A stretch of DNA of 20,823 bases. Origin: Candidatus Firestoneibacteriota bacterium. GTDB lineage: Bacteria; Oederibacteriota; JAAXVQ01; JAUVAV01. Shown piece by piece: positions 14,801 through 20,823 of this stretch; position 1 is the first letter of the stretch, and each line of letters opens with the position of its first letter. The stretch spans positions 1-20,823 of the forward strand of contig DAOVYW010000007.1 in assembly GCA_030635415.1 (NCBI GenBank), written 5' to 3'. The notes beneath the pieces are model-generated. The model was not told the origin of the DNA and made no database searches. It saw nothing but the letters and a program-made list of their open reading frames with translations. The position numbers were made by a program, and so were the translations under genes.

Positions 14801-16510
14801 ACTCGGAGGCCGATTGTCATACCGGAATTGTTCTTCAACTATAGTTTGATTCTCGGCATTGTCATAAATCGTGGCTCTAACCGTATATAAATTATCATCT
14901 GAAAAATCATCAACATATGGATTGGGCGGGGTGTATTCCAAATCAGAACCACTTTGCGCGCTGGAACCGCCTGCTATCTCGACTACTCTCAAGATACTGG
15001 CAGACCAGTCTATTCCTGAATCACCCGGCGTAGTATCGCTTACCGGCGCCCATATCCGATTCAGACTCGGTCCTACGTAAGTCCCGTTTTGCGGCGGTGA
15101 ACCGGCCGGATTATTCCAGTCAACATCTACTACGGGATTTACATAATCAAAATCAAAGCTGGCGTCGACAGCATTGGTATTACCCACTTGGTCATAAATT
15201 AGAGTTGTAATAGTATAAGTGTTATTATGATTAAAATTCGGGGGACCAAAGTTATTGCCATTGGGTATGAAATCCATATCCGGACTGGAATAGGATTTTG
15301 TGCCGGTTACTCCGCTGACAGTGATGTTGCTATTGACTGAATCAATGCCCGAATTACCCGGACCGGTATCATTTATTACAGCCCAAATTCTATTAAGGTT
15401 CTGGCCCGCATATGCTCCGTCCAATGGATGCTGCCAATGTATGGCTATCGTAGGAGCCACATTGTCAAATCTAAACTGCCCCGTAGACAAACTGGTATTA
15501 CCCGCCTGGTCCACCAGCTGAGCGGTTACAGTATATAAGATGTTGTGCTGAAAAGCATGCGCTCCGGTAACCGCCGGATAACCATTAGTCGGAACAAACA
15601 TAAGATCAGACCCGGATTGGCTGCTCGAGCCGGTTATTCCATTATCCAGGCTTATATCACTGCTTCCCCAATCTACTCCGGAAACTGTGTCGCTTACGGC
15701 AGCACGAATTTCTGATAGGTCCCAGCCTGCCTGGCTCTGATCCGGAGGCGATTCCCAATGAATGGCTATGGTGGGAGCGCTGTTATCATAAGTAAACTGC
15801 CCGGCATTAATACGAACATTGCCGGCTTTATCGTAAATAGTAGCGGTAATGGTATATAATAAATTATGCTGGAAGTTATGACTGACTGTGGCTGCCGGAT
15901 AACCATTGGCAGGAGTAAAAACCAGATCAGAACCATCCTGGCTGCTCGACCCGTTCAATCCCTGGTTTAAAGTTATTTCGCTGTTAGTCCAATCAATTTC
16001 CGAACCACCGGTATCATTAAGCGCGGCCGCGTATATTTTTTCAAGTTTCCAACCTACTACGGTACCGGTTGGATTTTCCCAGACAATAGCGGGTATATCC
16101 GGCTCATCCGTATCCACAATAATATTTTGTTCATTGGTATATTGCGCTGCCACAACCCACGCGCGAACCACTTGAGTCGCATCGATATCCGGAGCATTAA
16201 AATTACAATTAAAATTACCGCCAACACTGGAGACCGTGGTCTGTACTTCTGCTCCATCCACTTCAATATAAACAGTATTTGAATTACCAGCTCCTGTCCC
16301 CTCCAAAGAAATAACATTAGCGTGATCTATATAAAGTGTGCCCCCGCCAGCCGCCTGGGTATCAATGAAGGTTATAGTGATAGTAGCTCCCCAAACCGGG
16401 GTAATCATTCCCCAGCCTAATATCCCTAAACTCATCAAACCGCCTACAACCACAAGCTCTTTCAATTTCTTCCTAAACATCACTTGGTTATTATTTATTA
16501 AGGTATTCAT
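11894..16510 (-). CDS. Giant surface protein A: Ig-like repeats, Big_1-like domain, type A-like C-terminal domain
   Basis: A 1538-residue exported protein with a signal-like N-terminus (hydrophobic core about 18-40, VVVGGLMSLGILGWGMITP, ending VWG). Five Ig-like modules of about 105 residues follow (139-243, 246-350, 352-456, 458-566, 568-684), with recurring NRIWA, GSSSQSGSDL and LYTVTA-x-IYD-x-AGN. After a central region (about 685-1199), 1200-1315 resembles an invasin-type Big_1 domain (ITLTADPNIVPADGTSEAVI...TVSSSLGDI). The last 90 residues (PAPNP..., LNLLGDKV, PAGPGIYWALMKI, KKRKVVIIK) match the layout of type A type-IX sorting domains and of FlgD-type modules. The start overlaps the PorV-like gene's stop by 20 bp; its ribosome binding site is weak, suggesting coupling. 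An ATG at 16480 is an alternative. Likely an adhesin or surface-layer component. Confidence 0.88.
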   Translation of the reverse strand: MNTLINNNQVMFRKKLKELVVVGGLMSLGILGWGMITPVWGATITITFIDTQAAGGGTLYIDHANVISLEGTGAGNSNTVYIEVDGAEVQTTVSSVGGNFNCNFNAPDIDATQVVRAWVVAAQYTNEQNIIVDTDEPDIPAIVWENPTGTVVGWKLEKIYAAALNDTGGSEIDWTNSEITLNQGLNGSSSQDGSDLVFTPANGYPAATVSHNFQHNLLYTITATIYDKAGNVRINAGQFTYDNSAPTIAIHWESPPDQSQAGWDLSEIRAAVSDTVSGVDWGSSDISLDNGITGSSSQSGSDLMFVPTNGYPAVTGAHAFQHNILYTVTAQLVDQAGNTSLSTGQFRFDNVAPTIAIHWQHPLDGAYAGQNLNRIWAVINDTGPGNSGIDSVNSNITVSGVTGTKSYSSPDMDFIPNGNNFGPPNFNHNNTYTITTLIYDQVGNTNAVDASFDFDYVNPVVDVDWNNPAGSPPQNGTYVGPSLNRIWAPVSDTTPGDSGIDWSASILRVVEIAGGSSAQSGSDLEYTPPNPYVDDFSDDNLYTVRATIYDNAENQTIVEEQFRYDNRPPSVSIRWRYPYRTGSGVPDGASYYMGEDLSRIWAPLNPTVTEDVDFGEAIDYANTQITITPAPGGGSENQTYHLLDWLPFDEAYFTNGILYTVTVDIRDKAGNNASFNREFMKDENPPVIGNMQISDISAPEGVLNANNRVIRGTHFPLATDNFVAYITDTKGGSNDWGGNTSLNGSGISHHSYQPSEMRLYYEGSPLVEVNPFGTSNIYTVTSGTTYQGFLTLPGNYPPLSGVYSISVCARDWANYENSHQDTKLPRFLVDDIPPLEDGVFPTQSTESPNPPYIYFSLSGDKYLRSYDLINDAPRKVSVYAQDAPFDRNVSFPECTFPDRLNLMASSVTLLNPDNVEYTINSAAGWVRDGTDEVNTFEADIAQTIPPIFPIPEYIGNTIEGRYTIRIHLEDTISNACGDPNTRDMDYYFINDLTPPRLISWDPFSAIPLPDTYTSNFPDVQVSLMDPDLRAPFSGGTVYPGSGLNLTACAVEIYSGVGEFWDKPEDGHIHADGPFIGPQNQSLSEEQITVFKLRDIDQQVREYYGWDESEYKRGRKSFVYVTTAMIAANGSIDVTGLTPMDTYVIGWRIPAAYNHDGLCVIGSLPNVAVVKDGFYFANCFAADMVGNTTQVESIYFHYYSAGGMITLTADPNIVPADGTSEAVITTSQIYLSNHPGTLVQQGTLITVSSSLGDIMTLDADTILEGIQVATGSDGRAVFTVRSRARESGIATLRAKSASGFADSGEVTNQLEFVLSKMYSGRMVVKPAMEAMTAEYQIEAYVNTLNALTAGIDEITIQFPAGTGLPAVISSGDLLLNHVPVSGSNITGRDLSFVIPVTMPKNSLFTVLFLETAGIINPAAGSYMLKIKSGQNYEFLDIPYNILISIRDEEIVPAPNPCSQDRVRFFFNLDGPARVELVMLNLLGDKVSCMTERYGAAKKGETLDWNTLPAGPGIYWALMKIHYDDGRTVSLKKRKVVIIK
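14459..16096 (-). repeat. Five protein-level Ig-like repeats in giant protein A
   Basis: This stretch encodes residues 139-684 of giant protein A, as five modules of about 105-115 residues joined by a short PTIAIHW-type linker. Modules 1 and 2 are closest to each other. Module 5 diverges and carries insertions. The repeats are recognisable in protein but largely diverged in DNA, so they are old relative to the duplications in the tonB-like and acidic-protein genes. Confidence 0.85.
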
Positions 16511-17522
16511 ATAAATATCTGCCCTTTTTTTTCTTCATCTTGCTGTCTTTGCGCCCCGGCTCCCCACGGGGACCGAACCGCGCCATCACGGTTATCCTAT
16601 GCCCGTCTCCTATCAGCGCGTCGGGTGAATACGCATAATGCATCGAATATTCCCTGAATTTAACCCCCATCCCAAAAGAAAATCCGGTCAGAAAGTTCTC
16701 GGCCAGGCGCGCGTCGCTGGTTTGATATCCCGCGCGAATACTTGCTATCTCCTGCATGATGTATTCCAGTCCTAAGGCGCCTTTCAATGGCTGGTCCTGC
16801 GGCAACATCCCATCCAGCGTTAGACACAACTTATCCGGCTGGAAAAATCCCAGCGGAATTTCATACGCCGCCCCGATCTGTGTCAGCATGGGCAGGGGGA
16901 ACTCCGCAAACTTTTTCCAGCCGAGGTTTTTTACTGCGGCACCCACTCGCAGGCCTTCCAGACCCGTAATAATCTGCGCCCCCACGTCCCAGGCTAGAAA
17001 ATAAAATTTCTTGTCCACCAAATCTTCCTGCATAAATTTAGTGTTTACGCCCAGACTCAAGGCCGGACTGAGAGACTTGGCCGCCCCCAGTTCCGCAATT
17101 AAATTAAATGGCTCGATACTCTGGTTGGTACGTATAGGATTGTTATAGGCGTCCAAATCAAAACGCTCAATCGCACCGTATCCGAAATAACTGATCAAGG
17201 CGCCCAGGGAAATCCAGGGCATTTGGCAGCTGTATCCCACGGCAGCTGCGTTCATGTCCTCATAAATACTGGTATAATCAGCAAATACCTCATGTTGGCT
17301 GCCGGATGTCAGGCCAGCCGGATTCCAGACCATTGATTCCACACCTTGGGCATTGGCAACTAAACCGCTTCCCATGGATACACCCCTGGCTCCGATAGGA
17401 AGCTTAAATAAAATCCCGGTTCCACCTGAGCTGCTAAAATCCGTTTGTTCAGCTGAAGTTATAGGACAAATTAAAGATAACACTAAAAGGATGAAAAGAT
17501 AGACTTTAAAATAATTTTTCAT
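16491..17522 (-). CDS. PorV/PorQ-family outer-membrane barrel protein
   Basis: A 343-residue protein with a signal peptide (1-24, ending ITSA). The PorV/PorQ signature is near complete: FKLPIGARGVSMGSGLVANA followed by the SMVWNPAGL segment (about 39-71). The rest alternates amphipathic strands and turns (LGALISYFGYG, GVNTKFMQED, IRAGYQTSDARL, FSFGMGVKF, HYAYSPDA) as expected of a 14-stranded FadL-like barrel, then a short basic tail (KKKKGRYLYEYLNK). In Bacteroidetes PorV delivers proteins with C-terminal sorting domains from the translocon to the attachment complex. Here the gene lies directly upstream of, and overlaps by 20 bp, a giant protein with such a domain, which suggests a barrel/cargo pair. 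AGGGG lies 6 nt before the ATG, with a consensus promoter upstream. PorV versus PorQ cannot be separated by eye. Confidence 0.9.
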   Translation of the reverse strand: MKNYFKVYLFILLVLSLICPITSAEQTDFSSSGGTGILFKLPIGARGVSMGSGLVANAQGVESMVWNPAGLTSGSQHEVFADYTSIYEDMNAAAVGYSCQMPWISLGALISYFGYGAIERFDLDAYNNPIRTNQSIEPFNLIAELGAAKSLSPALSLGVNTKFMQEDLVDKKFYFLAWDVGAQIITGLEGLRVGAAVKNLGWKKFAEFPLPMLTQIGAAYEIPLGFFQPDKLCLTLDGMLPQDQPLKGALGLEYIMQEIASIRAGYQTSDARLAENFLTGFSFGMGVKFREYSMHYAYSPDALIGDGHRITVMARFGPRGEPGRKDSKMKKKKGRYLYEYLNK

Positions 17523-17561
17523 GTTATACCCCTAAATTACTACTGAATATCTCACAAAATA

Positions 17562-17590
17562 ATTATATTGATTTTAGGCCCATTTGTCAA
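17562..17590 (-). promoter_or_regulatory. Consensus sigma70 promoter for the PorV / giant A operon
   Basis: On the minus strand, TTGACA (17585-17590) and TATAAT (17562-17567) both match the housekeeping consensus exactly and are 17 bp apart. The predicted start point is near 17555, leaving a 5' leader of about 33 nt with AGGGG before ATG 17522. Nothing else in the window approaches this match, so this is probably the main promoter of the genes running left from the barrel. Confidence 0.85.
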
Positions 17591-17642
17591 TCTAAATAAA
17601 GCATATTACTTAGTCTCGGTTGCGAAAGCATGTTTTCTCAGA

Positions 17643-17780
17643 TTTGTCATTCCAATCACCCTGGACTAAAGCATCCCGGACAGGCAGGACAGGCAGCCGA
17701 GATATCTTCAAGAAAACGCCCGAATTATCAGGGCTTCAGGAGATTCTTCGTCTGCCTGTCCGGGATGCTTTAGTCCAGGG
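17643..17780. repeat. Intergenic element with perfect 29-bp inverted repeats
   Basis: Arms 17659-17687 and 17752-17780 are exact reverse complements over 29 bp, separated by 64 bp. The left arm is followed by a direct repeat of gacaggcag and preceded by tgtcattcc, and blocks of it recur at 3924-3950 and 10003-10030. The 64-bp centre has weak inner pairing (gccc/gggc) and no open frame. No T-run follows on the minus strand, so a simple terminator is unlikely. It looks like a small non-autonomous or REP-type element lying 26 bp after giant gene B. Confidence 0.8.
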
Positions 17781-17805
17781 CGGCTCAGGATCTAGAAAAA
17801 ACACT

Positions 17806-20800
17806 CTACTTTATTATAATTATTTTCTTCTTCTTCATTTTTACCACGCGGCCGTCATTATAATAGGCGCTCACCAATGCCCAATAGATACCTGGACCTA
17901 TTTTTTCTGTATTCCAGTCCAGTACTTCCCCCTTCTTCTCAGCTCCGTAATGCTCAACCACACGCGAAACTTTATCGCCTAAAAGATTAAGCACTAGAAG
18001 TTCTACCCGGGCCGGGCCATCCAGGTTGAAAAAGAAACGCATTCTTCCGGCAGAGCTGGGATTAGGCGCGGGAATAACTTCTGTCTCTGGAATAAAAAGC
18101 AGTATATCATAGGGGATGCTTTTCGCTTCGTAATTTTGAGTGCTGTGTATATCCAGATGGTAATGCCCGTAAGCGGGATTTACCACACCCGCTTCTTGGG
18201 GGATAACGATCTCAAAGAGACTGCCAGCTGCCAGAGTAACCGGCATTACAAAAGAGAAGGTATATCCTGCCAGGGAAATAATTGGAATGCGCGTGTTATT
18301 GATGCGTATAACATTCTGCCAGAGCGCAAGTTTTATCCCTGTTCCCACCGGAAATTTCATGGACATTTTATCAATTCCGCTTACCAGATTATTTATTGCA
18401 TTAACCTTCCCTCTAATTCTATATTCCGCCGTCATTTTTTCCATTGCCGGTTTAATCACGACCTGCCCGTTGGCAATATTGGATAAAACAATCTCCAGTT
18501 TATCCGTAACATCGCCGCTATCCGCAAAGCCGGAAGAACTCCTGGCCCGGAGCGTCACTTTCCCGTCCTCGCTGTGACGGCTGCGCACCACAAAAGTCGC
18601 TACTCCTTCCACGGTTGTAACTTGATGCTTCTCTAATATGGCGGCATCCGGAGTAATTATGTCGCCCAGTGAGGTGGAAACCGTAACCAGGGTCCCGTCC
18701 GCGACCACGGTCCCGGGGCTGTCTACAAAATGAATCGGTGAGGTGGTAATCACTGATTCGCTGACGCCGTCCGCCAGGATAAGAGGCGGATCCGCGGTAA
18801 GGGAAATAACCCCGCCGGCTGACAAATAATTGAAGTCTATGCTGTCTATCTGGCCCGTATTGCCGACCGCGTCGGCCACAAAAAAATTCGCGAAATAATA
18901 GCCGTCGTTGTTTACTGTTGTGACAGGAATAGCGCCGAAAGTATCAGTACTGTTCGGGGCTCGAATGGAGTTAATTTCCCATCCGACCTTATAGCTCTCC
19001 CCGGGAGTTAAACCACTGACGACCACCACTCCGTTCTCCGGATCAATTATAGCGGAGGTCTTAAAAATAAAGCGTTGCCGGATTAAAGGATACTCGATTT
19101 CCGTCCAGCCGTGATAACCCCTGATTGCCTGGTCAATATCGTTGATCCGGAAGATCTCCGCGGTCTCCCCATCCAGCGGCTGTGATTGGTGTCCTACAAA
19201 AGGACCTGGCAGTATAATCCCTCCGGATCCCGAAGCCGTAACAGCAGTTTTATGCAATCCGAGGTAAATCTTCACCGCGCAGGCATCCAGGTCGAGCCCT
19301 GAACCGGGCCAGCCGTCCCGCAAGTCCGGATCTATGACTGTAGCTTGAACATGGGAAAAACTGGAAGTAGAAAATATGCCGGGAATCGGTTGGGTGGAAA
19401 AAAAAGGAGTCCAGGATGCCAGATGGGGCAGACTGACATCATTATAGAAGTAGTAGTCAGCATCTCGCTTATTAGACAACCCAAAGTTGGGGGTAATTTT
19501 ATCTTCCAGATGAATCTTGATAGTGTACCGGCCCTCTATAGTATTTCCGCCAAACTCGGGATACGGGAAGATAGGCGGCGGGTCGGTCTCAATAATATCC
19601 GCGTCAAAAACATTGCTCAAGTCGCTGCCAAGGCGTTGCCAGTTATTATTCGAGGTCAGGTCGCGAAGGTTATTATCAGGATTCCGCAGATAAACCGTGG
19701 ACGCCGTGAGGTTAAGACGGTCTTCAAAATTGTAGCCACGGTTCGCGGGTTGATCCTGCGCCGCCACTGAGATATTCCGGGGATAAGTTGTCAGGTTGTA
19801 GGTTTTTAAATAAAAAGCTCCCGGAGTAATTAAATCAAGCGGAACCACGGGCAATTGCACGTGATCCTCCTGCGGCGGGATATCATCCACCAGGAACCTG
19901 CCCTCGTTATAATCCTCGTGATCTACATTCCCATAATAGGCCCAATCCCGGGCCCAGTTTCTCAGCCAATGCACTCCACTCTCCGGCGAGTGGGTAGCGG
20001 GCACGGTTAATCGTCCCTGGTAATTTTGCCCCCCCATCCCCACCACCATGTAGTTAAGGTTTCCGCTGACCGAGCCCGCGTCCTCTTCATAAATATTTAT
20101 GCGCGAGGGATAATAGCTGCTATAGGAAATACCGGCCCCATTGAGCGAGGTATGCCCGCCCCAATCAGCGGGTGAATCCGTGATATCCGAAACAAAGTAA
20201 TAAGGCGTTCTCATCTGCGAGCCGCGCATAACGATATGATTCAGCGTGAGATCGACCGGATTCATGAGCGCGTTGATAACCCGGACATTCGTAATCACAG
20301 GACAATTTTCATCTTTCATGAACTGACGCGTGTCCGTGCCACTCACGCCGTGGATATCTATAAGATTAACCGTGACCGTGTATAATTGCCCGTTGGTAAA
20401 ATTGGTATGGTACAAAGGCGGAGTGTTTATCTGCCATTCAATAAGTCCATCTCCGTTAAGTTTACTTCCCGCGTTTGGAATCGGCAAGGGATTAACACTC
20501 ATAGTTGAAGCGGAGTAATTAATAATATTATCAGGAGCGCAGGAGGAGCATCCCCAGTCAGCCCAGATGCGGTTCAGCCCCTGGCCCATATAGTATGAAG
20601 GAGGATAACCCCTATCGGGATGCCGCCACTGGATGCGCGGATCAGGCGCGTCGCCGTTAAAGCAGAAATTATCACTGGCACTTGCATAATTGCCCGCCCT
20701 ATCATAAACCCTGGCATAGAGGTTGTGAGTTGTGCCGGCATCGAAGTCGTGACCGGACCCGGCATTGGGATAATCGTTAGTGGGAACAAAATCCAGTACT

Positions 20801-20823
20801 CCGCCGCTGTCTGATGTCGACCC
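17806..20823 (-). CDS. Giant surface protein B, N-terminus outside the window; paralogue of A
   Basis: The frame is open across the window edge; 1005 residues are visible and the true start is upstream. Residues 1-40 are the end of one Ig-like module (SGGVLDFVPTNDYP...HNLYARVYDRAGN) and about 46-150 form another (IQWRHPD, YYMGQGLNRIWADW). The region that follows aligns with giant protein A throughout: RFLVDDIPP, GNTIEGRYTI-x-IHLED, ACAVKIYLG, NDIDQAIRGYHGW, then a Big_1-like domain (ISLTADPPLILADGVSESVI). The last 88 residues match those of A at about 62 positions by hand count (PAPNP, RFFFNLDGPARVEL, GPGIYWAL, ending KKKKIIIIK), a type A-like sorting or FlgD-like domain. A and B are tandem paralogues on either side of the PorV-like gene. 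One module has a CSSC pair (92-95) that A lacks. Confidence 0.88.
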   Translation of the reverse strand, partial: GSTSDSGGVLDFVPTNDYPNAGSGHDFDAGTTHNLYARVYDRAGNYASASDNFCFNGDAPDPRIQWRHPDRGYPPSYYMGQGLNRIWADWGCSSCAPDNIINYSASTMSVNPLPIPNAGSKLNGDGLIEWQINTPPLYHTNFTNGQLYTVTVNLIDIHGVSGTDTRQFMKDENCPVITNVRVINALMNPVDLTLNHIVMRGSQMRTPYYFVSDITDSPADWGGHTSLNGAGISYSSYYPSRINIYEEDAGSVSGNLNYMVVGMGGQNYQGRLTVPATHSPESGVHWLRNWARDWAYYGNVDHEDYNEGRFLVDDIPPQEDHVQLPVVPLDLITPGAFYLKTYNLTTYPRNISVAAQDQPANRGYNFEDRLNLTASTVYLRNPDNNLRDLTSNNNWQRLGSDLSNVFDADIIETDPPPIFPYPEFGGNTIEGRYTIKIHLEDKITPNFGLSNKRDADYYFYNDVSLPHLASWTPFFSTQPIPGIFSTSSFSHVQATVIDPDLRDGWPGSGLDLDACAVKIYLGLHKTAVTASGSGGIILPGPFVGHQSQPLDGETAEIFRINDIDQAIRGYHGWTEIEYPLIRQRFIFKTSAIIDPENGVVVVSGLTPGESYKVGWEINSIRAPNSTDTFGAIPVTTVNNDGYYFANFFVADAVGNTGQIDSIDFNYLSAGGVISLTADPPLILADGVSESVITTSPIHFVDSPGTVVADGTLVTVSTSLGDIITPDAAILEKHQVTTVEGVATFVVRSRHSEDGKVTLRARSSSGFADSGDVTDKLEIVLSNIANGQVVIKPAMEKMTAEYRIRGKVNAINNLVSGIDKMSMKFPVGTGIKLALWQNVIRINNTRIPIISLAGYTFSFVMPVTLAAGSLFEIVIPQEAGVVNPAYGHYHLDIHSTQNYEAKSIPYDILLFIPETEVIPAPNPSSAGRMRFFFNLDGPARVELLVLNLLGDKVSRVVEHYGAEKKGEVLDWNTEKIGPGIYWALVSAYYNDGRVVKMKKKKIIIIK

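Noticed and set aside
17659..17780. 29-bp inverted repeat as an intrinsic terminator of giant gene B
   Set aside because: The 64-nt loop is too large for a typical intrinsic terminator and no T-run follows; the arms share blocks with other intergenic repeats, so a repeat element fits better. It could still slow or stop transcription.
17806..20589. Start of giant protein B at the ATG at 20589
   Set aside because: The frame continues without a stop to the window edge, and the extra residues form a typical Ig-like module (PTNDYP, HNLYARVYDRAGN), so the true start is outside.

Overview
The window comes from a diderm (Gram-negative type) bacterium. Evidence for this is a TonB/ExbB/ExbD energy-transduction set, two PorV/PorQ-type outer-membrane barrel proteins, an OmpA-like periplasmic protein and several proteins with Sec signal peptides. 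All 13 genes lie on the minus strand with short gaps or overlaps, so the window reads right to left. I cannot name the organism. PorV-like barrels together with FlgD/type-IX-like C-terminal beta-sandwich domains and giant Ig-repeat surface proteins are typical of Bacteroidetes and of several uncultured phyla (Elusimicrobia, Omnitrophica and similar lineages). I favour an uncultured lineage, but this is inference.

Layout in transcription order. 20823-17806: a giant Ig-like surface protein (B) whose N-terminus lies outside the window. 17805-17523: an intergenic stretch with a perfect 29-bp inverted repeat and a consensus sigma70 promoter (TTGACA, 17-bp spacer, TATAAT). 17522-16491: a PorV/PorQ-like barrel. 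16510-11894: a 1538-residue giant protein (A), paralogous to B and overlapping the barrel gene by 20 bp. 11868-11341: a small two-helix HAMP membrane protein. 11305-10067: a second barrel fused to a FlgD-like domain. 9923-6900: a 1007-residue exported TPR-repeat protein. 6816-4030: exbB, two exbD genes in tandem, then a tonB-like gene with an 18-bp codon-phased repeat in its linker. 3859-2903: an exported protein with a FlgD-like and a degenerate OmpA-like domain. 2837-1539: an acidic exported protein with a recent 141-bp tandem duplication. 1542-739: a CheR-type methyltransferase overlapping it by 4 bp. 615-1: a cytoplasmic TPR protein that runs off the window.

Working model (inference): the two giant proteins carry type A-like C-terminal sorting domains and are displayed on the cell surface with help from the PorV-like barrel encoded just upstream of A. 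The TonB/ExbB/ExbD/ExbD set, the periplasmic TPR protein and the FlgD/OmpA-like protein would form an energised envelope-spanning apparatus. The CheR and TPR genes at the distal end suggest a methylation or signalling link. No tRNA, rRNA, CRISPR array, transposase or phage gene was seen. The only non-coding structures are a small family of intergenic repeats and hairpins. No gap exceeds 300 bp.
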